A DNA stretch of 22,711 nucleotides from the NCBI GenBank assembly GCA_964526435.1, contig CAZGIC010000021.1, forward strand, positions 1 through 22,711, read 5' to 3'. Shown one piece after another: positions 16,201 to 22,166 of the stretch. The position numbers and the translations under genes were made by a program. The number at the start of each line of letters is the position of its first letter. Position 1 is the stretch's first letter. The notes under the pieces were generated by a model. That model made no database searches, was not told the origin of the DNA, and saw nothing but the letters and a program-made list of their open reading frames with translations. This DNA comes from Gallispira sp964526435 (GTDB taxonomy: Bacteria; Bacillota; Clostridia; Lachnospirales; CAG-274).

Positions 16201-17000
16201 TTTTCTCTTCCCATTTCCTTCTTTAAATCAAGGTAGAGTTTGTAAGCGTCTTCAATAACCTTTTTGTATTTTCCGTCCTCAAACTTAACATCTGTAATAT
16301 TTGTGGCAAATGTTGTGTGTCTGCAATGGTCTGACCAGTAAGTATCGATTACCCTTATTTCAGTAATGCTCGGATCTCTCTTTTCTGTATCTCTGAAATA
16401 TTTCTGACAGAATATAATATCAGCATTACTCATTGCAAGACCCATTTCAAGTCTTAAATTAAGAAGCTCTTCTTCATTTTTATCTATAAAACCTGTAAGT
16501 GTTTCAACAGTTTCAGGTATATTAAGATTCATTTTAAGCGTTTCAGGTTTTTCCATAGCTGCTTCTCTTGAATCCACAGGGTTAATACAGTAGTTCTTTA
16601 TTTTTTCAATATCCTCAACTGTTAATTTTCCTTTTAAAACATAAATTTTTGCAGCAGCTACAGCAGCCTTGTCATCACCTGATATGATCTGTATACACTG
16701 CATGGCAGAGTCTGCCCTCTGGTCATACTGACCAGGAAGATATTCCATGCCGAATATAACTTCGTCCTCAGCCGCTTCAAAGCTTTCAATATAAACATTG
16801 TCAACAGGAGGCTCTGAAAAAATTGTCTTTTCAGCTACAGAAAAAGCCTCATCAGAAATATCCTCCACATCATATCTGTAAAGAATTCTAAGTCCCTCAA
16901 GACTGTCCATTTCAAAATTTTCCTTAATATCTGTAAAAAGCTGACTTGCTTCAATATCACAGCCTTTTTTCTTTTCAACAAAAATTCGTTTAATAGCCAT
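13254..17000 (-). CDS. purL: Phosphoribosylformylglycinamidine synthase, single-chain
   Basis: Fourth step of de novo purine synthesis: FGAR, glutamine and ATP give FGAM. The protein has 1248 residues and combines the synthetase and glutaminase parts in one chain, as in several clostridia, instead of the separate PurS/PurL/PurQ of Bacillus. The synthetase half has DTYWSDHCRHTTF, the ATP/Mg region MFKNETHNHPTEIEPFGGAATCIGG, GAGDPTVP and GGRTGRDGCGGATGSS. The C-terminal class I amidotransferase has PVFPGTNCEYDT, MIPGGFSAGDEP, nucleophile C1088 in LGICNGFQ, and H1155/E1157 in SHGEGRF. Start: ATG at 17000 after AGAAAGGG. It follows tgt by 27 bases, so both are read from the tgt promoter. No other pur gene is nearby, and I see no purine riboswitch before it. 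Long open frames antisense to it are shadows. Confidence 0.97.
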   Translation of the reverse strand: MAIKRIFVEKKKGCDIEASQLFTDIKENFEMDSLEGLRILYRYDVEDISDEAFSVAEKTIFSEPPVDNVYIESFEAAEDEVIFGMEYLPGQYDQRADSAMQCIQIISGDDKAAVAAAKIYVLKGKLTVEDIEKIKNYCINPVDSREAAMEKPETLKMNLNIPETVETLTGFIDKNEEELLNLRLEMGLAMSNADIIFCQKYFRDTEKRDPSITEIRVIDTYWSDHCRHTTFATNITDVKFEDGKYKKVIEDAYKLYLDLKKEMGRENKPQCLMDIATMGMRALKAQGKLDNFDESEEINACSIVVPVDIDGKTEDYLIMFKNETHNHPTEIEPFGGAATCIGGCIRDPLSGRSYVYQAMRVTGAGDPTVPVQDTIPGKLPQSKLVRSAAHGYSSYGNQIGLATGQVAEIYDEGYVAKRMEIGAVIAAAKKCDVIRKRPEKGDIIILTGGRTGRDGCGGATGSSKEHTEESIHTCGAEVQKGNAPTERKIQRLFRNPEVSRMIKRCNDFGAGGVSVAIGELAEGLEINLDLVPKKYEGLDGTELAISESQERMAVVVDKENVDKFIKFANEENLEATAVAEVTDDRRLKMFWNGNDIVNISRDFLDTNGAAQYSEAAVEAPGEKPAGIETSGNIKEKWLNVLSDLNVACQKGLSERFDSTIGAGTVLMPFGGKNQLTPIEAMAAKVPVLEGDTTTATLMSYGYNPKVAKWSPFHGALYAVVESVAKIVAAGGNYDSCRLTFQEYFERLGEDPARWGKPFSSLLGALVAQMKLGTASIGGKDSMSGTFMNLDVPPTLVSFAVDVSDINTVISPEFKTIESSIVKLVTRYDENDMPDFDELINNFKTVSRLIKEKRIISAATIGVGGVAAAVSKMAFGNDIGAEINDDDLFNYSYGSFVLEMPYDNETIAEMLKGCNYKIIGVTTEEEILKANGEVITIDEAKRTWFKPLERIFPTKYYSSFDESNIELKPFEIAVKKHLGKGIAAPRVFIPVFPGTNCEYDTKKAFENAGAVADTLVISNLKNEWLEESIDKMVEMINNSQIIMIPGGFSAGDEPEGSGKFIAAVFRNPKVMEATMNLLKNRDGLMLGICNGFQALIKLGLVPYGEIRDMEENSPTLTFNTIGRHVSCLADTKIISNKSPWLWNTAVGQVHRVAFSHGEGRFMADSATIKALAENGQIATQYVNEMGQPTYDIKYNPNGSIYAVEGITSPDGRVLGKMGHSERRGNGVFINVPGDKDQKIFLSGVEYFKL

Positions 17001-17027
17001 ATTTTTCCCTTTCTGTATATATTAATT

Positions 17028-18164
17028 TTATTTTTTATCATTTTCAAGGAAGCCTTCAAGCCTCATCTTCTTATATTCTTTAAATCTTCCTTCGTCAAGA
17101 GCATTTCTTATTTCCTCCATCATATTATTGAAGAAATAAAGATTATGAATTACACAAAGCCTCATTGCAAGCATTTCCTTAGCCTTAAACAAATGCCTTA
17201 TATAAGCCTTGCTGTATCTCTGACATGTAGGACAATGACACTCATCATCAATAGGTGTATCATCAAGCTCATACTTTGCATTTAAAAGATTGAGCTTACC
17301 CTTATTAGTATACACATTTGCATGTCTGCCGTTTCTTGCAGGAAGAACACAGTCAAAAAAGTCAACGCCTCTGTCAACAGCTTCAAGTATATTTGCAGGA
17401 GTTCCCACACCCATTAAATATGTAGGCTTGTTTCTGGGCAGATGAGGTACAACATTTTCAATTATGTCATACATAACCTCATGACTTTCACCTACTGCAA
17501 GTCCTCCTATTGAATATCCGGGCAGATCATATTCACTTATTCTTTTTGCGTGGTCAATTCTGATATCCTTAAATGTACCCCCTTGGTTTATACCAAACAG
17601 GAGCTGATTTTTATTTATTGTATCTTCTCTTGAATTAAGCTCATTCATTTTTACAATACATCTTTCAAGCCATCGTGTAGTTCTGTCCACAGAATTTTTA
17701 ATATAAGTTCTGTCTGCAAGAGCTGAAGGACACTCATCAAATGCCATTGCTATTGTAGATGCAAGGTTTGACTGTATTTCCATACTTTCTTCCGGCCCCA
17801 TAAATATTTTATGACCATCAATATGGGAATTAAAATACACACCTTCTTCCTTTATCTTTCTCAAAGTTGTAAGGGAAAAAACCTGAAATCCTCCCGAATC
17901 CGTAAGTATAGGCTTATCCCACACCATAAACTTGTGAAGTCCGCCCAAAGCCTTAACAACCTTATCCCCCGGTCTTAAATGAAGGTGATAGGTATTTGAC
18001 AACTCCACCTTACATTTAATTTTTTCAAGATCCTCTGTGGATACAGCACCTTTTATAGCTGCTGCAGTACCCACGTTCATAAATACAGGAGTCTCTATTG
18101 TACCATGAACAGTTTCAAACTGCCCTCTTTTTGCCATCCCCTCTGTTTTCAGTAATTTATACAT
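17028..18164 (-). CDS. tgt: tRNA-guanine transglycosylase
   Basis: Exchanges guanine-34 of tRNAs with GUN anticodons for the queuosine precursor preQ1. 378 residues, typical bacterial length. D89 in LTDSGGFQVFSL, the FDEC region (about 142-145), the GINQGG loop (191-196), the GLAVGE loop and the nucleophile D271 in GVDFFDCVLPARNGR are present. The zinc site is complete: C309, C311 and C314 in ECHCPTC, and H340 in CVIHNLYF. Start: ATG at 18164 with AGAGG 6 bases upstream. It is the first gene of an operon with purL and is divergent from the THUMP methyltransferase gene. preQ1 synthesis genes (queC/D/E/F) are not in the window, so the source of preQ1 is unknown here. The leader is too short to hold a preQ1 riboswitch. 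Confidence 0.97.
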   Translation of the reverse strand: MYKLLKTEGMAKRGQFETVHGTIETPVFMNVGTAAAIKGAVSTEDLEKIKCKVELSNTYHLHLRPGDKVVKALGGLHKFMVWDKPILTDSGGFQVFSLTTLRKIKEEGVYFNSHIDGHKIFMGPEESMEIQSNLASTIAMAFDECPSALADRTYIKNSVDRTTRWLERCIVKMNELNSREDTINKNQLLFGINQGGTFKDIRIDHAKRISEYDLPGYSIGGLAVGESHEVMYDIIENVVPHLPRNKPTYLMGVGTPANILEAVDRGVDFFDCVLPARNGRHANVYTNKGKLNLLNAKYELDDTPIDDECHCPTCQRYSKAYIRHLFKAKEMLAMRLCVIHNLYFFNNMMEEIRNALDEGRFKEYKKMRLEGFLENDKK

Positions 18165-18192
18165 AGCAAACCTCTTATACTTTTTTGTTTTT

Positions 18193-18221
18193 AGTATACA
18201 ACATTTTCAATAATTATTCAA
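18193..18221 (-). promoter_or_regulatory. Sigma-A promoter of tgt-purL
   Basis: Minus strand TTGAAT (18221-18216), a 17-base spacer and TATACT (18198-18193). The start would be near 18186, about 20 bases before the tgt start codon. It lies back to back with the methyltransferase promoter, 10 bases between the two -35 boxes. Confidence 0.6.
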
Positions 18222-18230
18222 CATTTTCTA

Positions 18231-18259
18231 TTTACAAAAAAATAAAAAAAAGTTATACT
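18231..18259 (+). promoter_or_regulatory. Sigma-A promoter of the THUMP methyltransferase gene
   Basis: TTTACA (18231-18236), a 17-base spacer made almost only of A, and TATACT (18254-18259). The start would be near 18266, giving a leader of about 25 bases. It is divergent from the tgt promoter. Confidence 0.6.
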
Positions 18260-18291
18260 GTACTTAATTAATAAGAAAACAGGAGAATAAA

Positions 18292-19431
18292 ATGAAAAAT
18301 TATAAACTGCAGGCAACAGCTTCCTTTGGTCTGGAAGCTGTTGTCAAAAGAGAAATTGAAAATTTAGGCTTTAAAAATATATCCGTATCAGACGGCTATG
18401 TAGAATTCACATCTGATTTAAAGGGAATAGCCAAAGCAAATTTATGGCTTCGTTCAGCCGACAAAGTACTTATGATAATAGGCAGATTTCAGGCTGTAAC
18501 ATTTGAAGAACTTTTTGATAGTACTTATGCCCTTCCCTGGGACGAACTTATTCCCAAAGATGCTAACTTTGTTATTACAGGCAAATCATTTAAGTCAACA
18601 CTTTCAAGTGTACCTGCCTGTCAGTCCATAGTTGAAAAGGCAATTATCAAAAAACTCCAGACAAAGTATGCCGTCAGTCATTTTCCTAAAACAGGTGCGG
18701 AATATACAATTCAGGCAGCCTTATTAAAAAACACCGTTACTCTTACACTTAACACATCAGGTCCTTCACTCCATAAGAGAGGCTACAGACACGGACAGGT
18801 TATTGCTCCCCTTAAGGAAACTATGGCAGCAGGACTTATACAGTTAAGTTACTGGAAAAAGGACAGAATATTCCTTGACCCCTGCTGCGGTTCAGGAACA
18901 CTGCCCATTGAAGCAGCTTTAATAGGAAGAAACATTGCTCCGGGATTAAGCCGTAAATTTGCTGCAGAGCTTTGGGACTTTATTCCAAAGGAAATCTGGC
19001 AGGAAGAAAGAAAGTCTGCTTATTCTGCAATTGACTATGATGCAGAGCTTTCAATATACGGCTCCGATATAAATGCCCACGCTGTTGAAATTGCAAAACA
19101 GAATGCAAAAAACGCAGGTGTTGATGACTGTATTGTTTTCAGACAGATTCCTTTTAACAAGCTTAAGCTTCCCGGAGATTACGGAGTTTGCGTTTCAAAC
19201 CCGCCCTATGCAGAAAGAATGGGTAATCTTGACGATGTTGAAAGACTTTACAGAGATATGGGTAATTTATTCAGAAGCAATAAAACATGGTCAGCCTATT
19301 TTATTACATCTCATGAAGGTTTTGAAAAGTTATACGGCAGAAAAGCAGACAAGAAGAGAAAGCTTTTCAACGGAAATGTTAAAACAGACTATTATCAGTA
19401 CTTCGGCGAAAGACCGCCCAAAAAAATATAG
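18292..19431 (+). CDS. THUMP-domain class I SAM-dependent RNA methyltransferase (YpsC/RlmL type)
   Basis: Cytoplasmic rRNA base methyltransferase, 379 residues, the size of Bacillus YpsC. It corresponds to the N-terminal half of E. coli RlmKL, which makes N2-methylguanosine at 23S rRNA position 2445. A ferredoxin-like segment (about 1-60) precedes a THUMP RNA-binding domain (about 61-165) that ends in the TSGPSLHKRGYR motif. The catalytic domain (about 170-379) has the SAM-binding motif DPCCGSGTLPIEAA (196 on) and the NPPY active-site motif (303-306), which indicates N-methylation of an exocyclic amine. Start: ATG at 18292 with AGGAG at 6-base spacing. It is a single gene with its own promoter and a terminator 14 bases downstream. 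The exact target nucleotide is inferred from the family. Confidence 0.93.
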   Translation: MKNYKLQATASFGLEAVVKREIENLGFKNISVSDGYVEFTSDLKGIAKANLWLRSADKVLMIIGRFQAVTFEELFDSTYALPWDELIPKDANFVITGKSFKSTLSSVPACQSIVEKAIIKKLQTKYAVSHFPKTGAEYTIQAALLKNTVTLTLNTSGPSLHKRGYRHGQVIAPLKETMAAGLIQLSYWKKDRIFLDPCCGSGTLPIEAALIGRNIAPGLSRKFAAELWDFIPKEIWQEERKSAYSAIDYDAELSIYGSDINAHAVEIAKQNAKNAGVDDCIVFRQIPFNKLKLPGDYGVCVSNPPYAERMGNLDDVERLYRDMGNLFRSNKTWSAYFITSHEGFEKLYGRKADKKRKLFNGNVKTDYYQYFGERPPKKI

Positions 19432-19444
19432 ACAATATGAAAAC

Positions 19445-19488
19445 CCCCTGCTGATATATTATACTGTATATATCAGCAGGGGCTTTTT
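19445..19488. terminator. Bidirectional terminator between convergent genes
   Basis: Perfect 15-bp arms (19445-19459 and 19468-19482) built on CCCCTGCTGATATA, with an 8-base loop. On the plus strand CTTTTT follows and serves the methyltransferase gene. On the minus strand GTTTTC follows and can serve the operon that ends at 19504. Confidence 0.9.
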
Positions 19489-19503
19489 CACTGTTTTCAA
19501 ATA

Positions 19504-20196
19504 TTATGATTCTACAGCATAACTGTATGTATCTTCATCAAAGTCATCATAATCGTCATAATCATAATAATGATCTTCGTTTATACCCTCATCATACTCA
19601 TTTCTTCTTTCCATATCCCCCATATAATATCCATAGCTTACAACACTGTAACCTTCAGGATATGTTGAAAATCTGTCATATGCCTCTTCGGATACTCTTA
19701 ATGTAACACTTACATTCTCAACCGTGTTATAATCATATATAGTCCTGTTCTTAATATCACTTAAAACACTTTTAAAGTCATTAAAGTCATCAAGTCCGCT
19801 GTCATAATAATACCTTCTTTCAATTTCAAGCTCATTTACAGTATACTTTGAATAATTCCCTGTATAATCATTTTTCAAATACCTGTTATCATTTATTTTT
19901 ATATCAATATCTATATCATGAGTTGATGTATAGCTGGTTTCAAGAACAGCATTATTGTCTTCAAGTGTACTGTCTGCAACAATTTCAATATTTTCCCAGT
20001 CATCGTAATAAATTTTAGCCAGATTGTCGGGAAGTTTCACATCAGTCCTGTTTACAACAGGCTCCATAGTGCTTTCATATTTGTTTCCCATATACTGAAA
20101 GCTGTTGACCTCACATACACATACAGCAGCTCCCACACCCATAAGCACAAGTCCTGCCACAATACAACCGCAGGCTATTGTATAAAACTTTTTCAT
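19504..20196 (-). CDS. Membrane-anchored protein with acidic Asp/Tyr-rich tail
   Basis: I do not recognise this 230-residue protein by family. It starts MKKFY followed by a hydrophobic segment (about 6-27, rich in Gly, Val, Ala and Cys), which makes it an N-terminally anchored or secreted protein. The middle (about 55-160) alternates polar and hydrophobic residues in short stretches (NIEIVADST, HDIDIDIKIND), suggestive of a beta-rich fold, and YSVVSYGYYMG precedes the tail. The last 30 or so residues are strongly acidic and Tyr-rich (EDHYYDYDDYDDFDEDTY). Start: ATG at 20196 with AGGGGG 8 bases upstream; ATGA overlaps the stop codon of the HAAS protein gene, so the two are translationally coupled. 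Third gene of the PadR operon. A cell-surface sensor or effector working with the HAAS protein is possible but unproven. Confidence 0.75.
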   Translation of the reverse strand: MKKFYTIACGCIVAGLVLMGVGAAVCVCEVNSFQYMGNKYESTMEPVVNRTDVKLPDNLAKIYYDDWENIEIVADSTLEDNNAVLETSYTSTHDIDIDIKINDNRYLKNDYTGNYSKYTVNELEIERRYYYDSGLDDFNDFKSVLSDIKNRTIYDYNTVENVSVTLRVSEEAYDRFSTYPEGYSVVSYGYYMGDMERRNEYDEGINEDHYYDYDDYDDFDEDTYSYAVES

Positions 20197-21089
20197 TTAA
20201 CTGCCCCCTTATTAAAAAATATGACCTTTACAAGCAACGCCACAATTGCACAGCCCACCAGATTAAAACCTAAAGCACCAAGTGTAAGTCCCACAAACGG
20301 ATAACCTGCAAATGACATAACCAAAAGACCGCCAAAACCAATAACAGTAAAAATAAGGGTAAACACACATGGAATAAGACAAAATATAACAAAAATCTTT
20401 AAAGCAAAAATAATGATACTCTTCATAATGTTTCCAAAGCTGAAATCACTGCTCCCTGCTTTCACATTTCTTATTTCTGTATTTGTCCTGACAGCATTCA
20501 CACTGTTATTTACAACAGTCTGTCCGTCATTTACAACAGTCCTTACATTTCTTCCTTCACCCTTATGTATGCTGTAATCAAAAAATCTTACAAAAATATA
20601 AATAATTGTAGGTATTGCAATTATAGTATACATAAATGAAACTACTTTTCTTAAAATATTCCATCCGCCAACTATATTGCATAAAATCATAAGTATTTCT
20701 CTGCCTATTAAAAAACATATTATAAGAGCAAAGAACAGTATACCAGCTTTTATAAAAAGCATAAGCAGTGCCGAAAACTTTTGACCTATAATATAATCCC
20801 CTATACTTTTAACAGCTCCTGTGACACGATGAAACACATTATTTACAAAAGAGTTTATTTCTCTTCCGCTTTCCTTGTCGTAATCAGGATCCACATTGTA
20901 TGCAGAAAGTATTTCCCTCACAATATCCTCGGCATCTCCAAGGGTTCCCACAGCTTCCTTTTCGCTCATTCCCTCGGCAATTTTGTTGTCTATATGCTGG
21001 ATATACTCATTTATTAAATCTTCTCTCTCATCTTTTTTAAGGACAGATAGTCTGTTTTCAAGAAAATCGATAAGCCCCTTTTTATTCAT
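20193..21089 (-). CDS. HAAS/DUF1700-family membrane protein
   Basis: 298 residues from the chosen start. The N-terminal 65 residues (LIDFLENRLSVLKKDE..., ending LGDAEDIVREILSAY) form the helical HAAS/DUF1700 region, found in proteins encoded next to PadR regulators. A linker follows, then hydrophobic segments at about 107-128, 150-170, 222-250 and 252-290. Start: the ATG at 21089 lies about 10 bases after AAAGGAG; a GTG nine bases upstream is too close to that site. It overlaps the padR-type gene by 8 bases and the next gene by 4, which gives tight coupling. In known examples (ECF- or PadR-controlled envelope genes) such proteins are thought to sense or transmit membrane state; the exact mechanism is not established here. 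Confidence 0.87.
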   Translation of the reverse strand: MNKKGLIDFLENRLSVLKKDEREDLINEYIQHIDNKIAEGMSEKEAVGTLGDAEDIVREILSAYNVDPDYDKESGREINSFVNNVFHRVTGAVKSIGDYIIGQKFSALLMLFIKAGILFFALIICFLIGREILMILCNIVGGWNILRKVVSFMYTIIAIPTIIYIFVRFFDYSIHKGEGRNVRTVVNDGQTVVNNSVNAVRTNTEIRNVKAGSSDFSFGNIMKSIIIFALKIFVIFCLIPCVFTLIFTVIGFGGLLVMSFAGYPFVGLTLGALGFNLVGCAIVALLVKVIFFNKGAVK

Positions 21090-21405
21090 TATTGTCACTC
21101 TCCTTTATAAATCTGTCGACCTTTTCAAAAAATTCTATCCACTCAGCCTTAAGCTTGTTCATATATATTTTTCCTCCCTCAGTCAGATGATAATATTTTC
21201 TCGGAGGACCCTCAGTTGACTCTTTAAGATAGGTTTCAAAATAATGCTCGTTTGTAAGTCTTTTAAGAAGAGGATATATTGTCCCTTCATTCACTTCAAC
21301 AACCTTTGATACCTCGGCAACAAGCTCATATCCATACATATCTCTTTTTACAACCGAAAGAAGAACCACAAGCTCCAGAACGCCTTTTTTAAATTGTACA
21401 TTCAT
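21082..21405 (-). CDS. PadR-family transcriptional regulator
   Basis: Small winged-helix repressor, 107 residues from the chosen start, as in the short PadR subfamily (PadR-s2, LmrR-like). The core has LELVVLLSVVKRDMYGYELVAEVSK, the recognition segment VNEGTIYPLLKRL and the wing GPPRKYYHLTEGG, followed by a C-terminal dimerisation helix (about 80-105). The ATG at 21405 has AAAGGAGG 6 bases upstream; an upstream in-frame ATG at 21435 overlaps the -10 box and cannot be used. First gene of a three-gene operon with the HAAS protein and the acidic-tail protein. PadR proteins commonly repress their own operon in response to small hydrophobic compounds or envelope stress. An inverted repeat just upstream of the -35 is a candidate operator. 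Confidence 0.94.
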   Translation of the reverse strand: MNVQFKKGVLELVVLLSVVKRDMYGYELVAEVSKVVEVNEGTIYPLLKRLTNEHYFETYLKESTEGPPRKYYHLTEGGKIYMNKLKAEWIEFFEKVDRFIKESDNNE

Positions 21406-21426
21406 ACAATTCCTCCTTTCACTATT

Positions 21427-21455
21427 ATTGTACACCTACTACTATGCAATGTCAA
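21427..21455 (-). promoter_or_regulatory. Near-consensus sigma-A promoter of the padR operon
   Basis: Minus strand TTGACA (21455-21450), a 17-base spacer and TACAAT (21432-21427): a full -35 and 5/6 -10. The start near 21420 leaves a leader of only about 15 bases holding the ribosome site. Such a strong promoter implies that a repressor holds it down. Confidence 0.78.
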
Positions 21456-21456
21456 G

Positions 21457-21475
21457 TACTAAAATTAAATTAGTA
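21457..21475. promoter_or_regulatory. Inverted repeat, candidate PadR operator
   Basis: TACTAA and TTAGTA (6-bp arms, 7-base spacer) lie immediately upstream of the padR -35 box. Position and symmetry suit a dimeric repressor. Chance occurrence in AT-rich DNA is possible. Confidence 0.4.
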
Positions 21476-21578
21476 TTAAAAATTTATAAGTTGCTGAACA
21501 TTAACTGCAATACTGTATTTTTTCAGAAGCTTTTCATTTTTTAACTGGAAAAAATTTTTTTAATATGATAAAATTTTT

Positions 21579-21584
21579 TGAACC
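21579..21584 (+). promoter_or_regulatory. ECF-type -35 candidate (TGAACC) upstream of the sigma gene
   Basis: TGAACC at 21579-21584 is 52 bases before the chosen sigma-factor start. ECF promoters often have a GAAC-type -35, and autoregulation is common. A matching CGTC-like -10 is not seen at 16-17 bases, so this is only a candidate. A second TGAAC is at 21494-21498. Confidence 0.25.
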
Positions 21585-21635
21585 TTTCTTCCCCTGCCTG
21601 CCTCTTATAAGTAGATGCATCTAAGGAGGAACAAT

Positions 21636-22166
21636 ATGGAAGACTATGAAATAATAGAAAAATTGAAACTTGGTGACACAAGTTCCATAGATGAGCTGTA
21701 CAACAAATACAGTGCAAAAGCCTTAAGAACAGCCTATCTTATAACCTCCAACAGCTACACTGCCGAGGATGTTGTTCAGGAAGCTTTTGTGCAGTGTATA
21801 AAATCTATAAAAACCCTGAGGAATCCGGATTCATTTAAACCATGGTTTTACAAAATCCTGACTCGTATAGCATGGAAGCACGCAAAGACAGATACATATT
21901 GCATATTGACTGATGAAATAACCGACAACATAAAAACATCAGCCTGTGATGAATATTTCAAAGATGAAAAATACGACCGTCTATATGAAGAGATCAATAA
22001 GCTTAACTACAAGCTTAAAACTACAGTAATATTATTTTATTTCAACGAAATGTCAATCAAGGAAATTGCCAAAACAATGGGCTGTCTGGAGGGTACAGTC
22101 AAATCAAGGCTTTTTACTGCAAAAAGCAAGTTAAGGAAATCAATTGATAAGGAGGACTCAATATGA
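21636..22166 (+). CDS. ECF-type sigma-70 family RNA polymerase sigma factor
   Basis: Alternative sigma factor with only regions 2 and 4, 176 residues from the chosen start. Region 2 (about 20-85) has the core-binding and -10 recognition pattern around TAEDVVQEAFVQCIKSI and FKPWFYKILTRIAW. Region 4 (about 117-168) has the helix-turn-helix MSIKEIAKTMGCLEGTVKSRLFTAKSKLR for the -35. The ATG at 21636 has AAGGAGG 6 bases upstream; an in-frame ATG at 21615 lies before that ribosome site. Its stop codon overlaps the start of the next gene (ATGA), so sigma factor and putative anti-sigma factor are translationally coupled. That fits the usual ECF arrangement in which a membrane anti-sigma factor holds the sigma factor until an envelope signal arrives. 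The regulon cannot be seen here. Confidence 0.93.
   Translation: MEDYEIIEKLKLGDTSSIDELYNKYSAKALRTAYLITSNSYTAEDVVQEAFVQCIKSIKTLRNPDSFKPWFYKILTRIAWKHAKTDTYCILTDEITDNIKTSACDEYFKDEKYDRLYEEINKLNYKLKTTVILFYFNEMSIKEIAKTMGCLEGTVKSRLFTAKSKLRKSIDKEDSI

Noticed and set aside
18165..18192. preQ1 riboswitch before tgt
   Set aside because: The leader from the promoter to the start codon is about 20 bases, too short for the aptamer.
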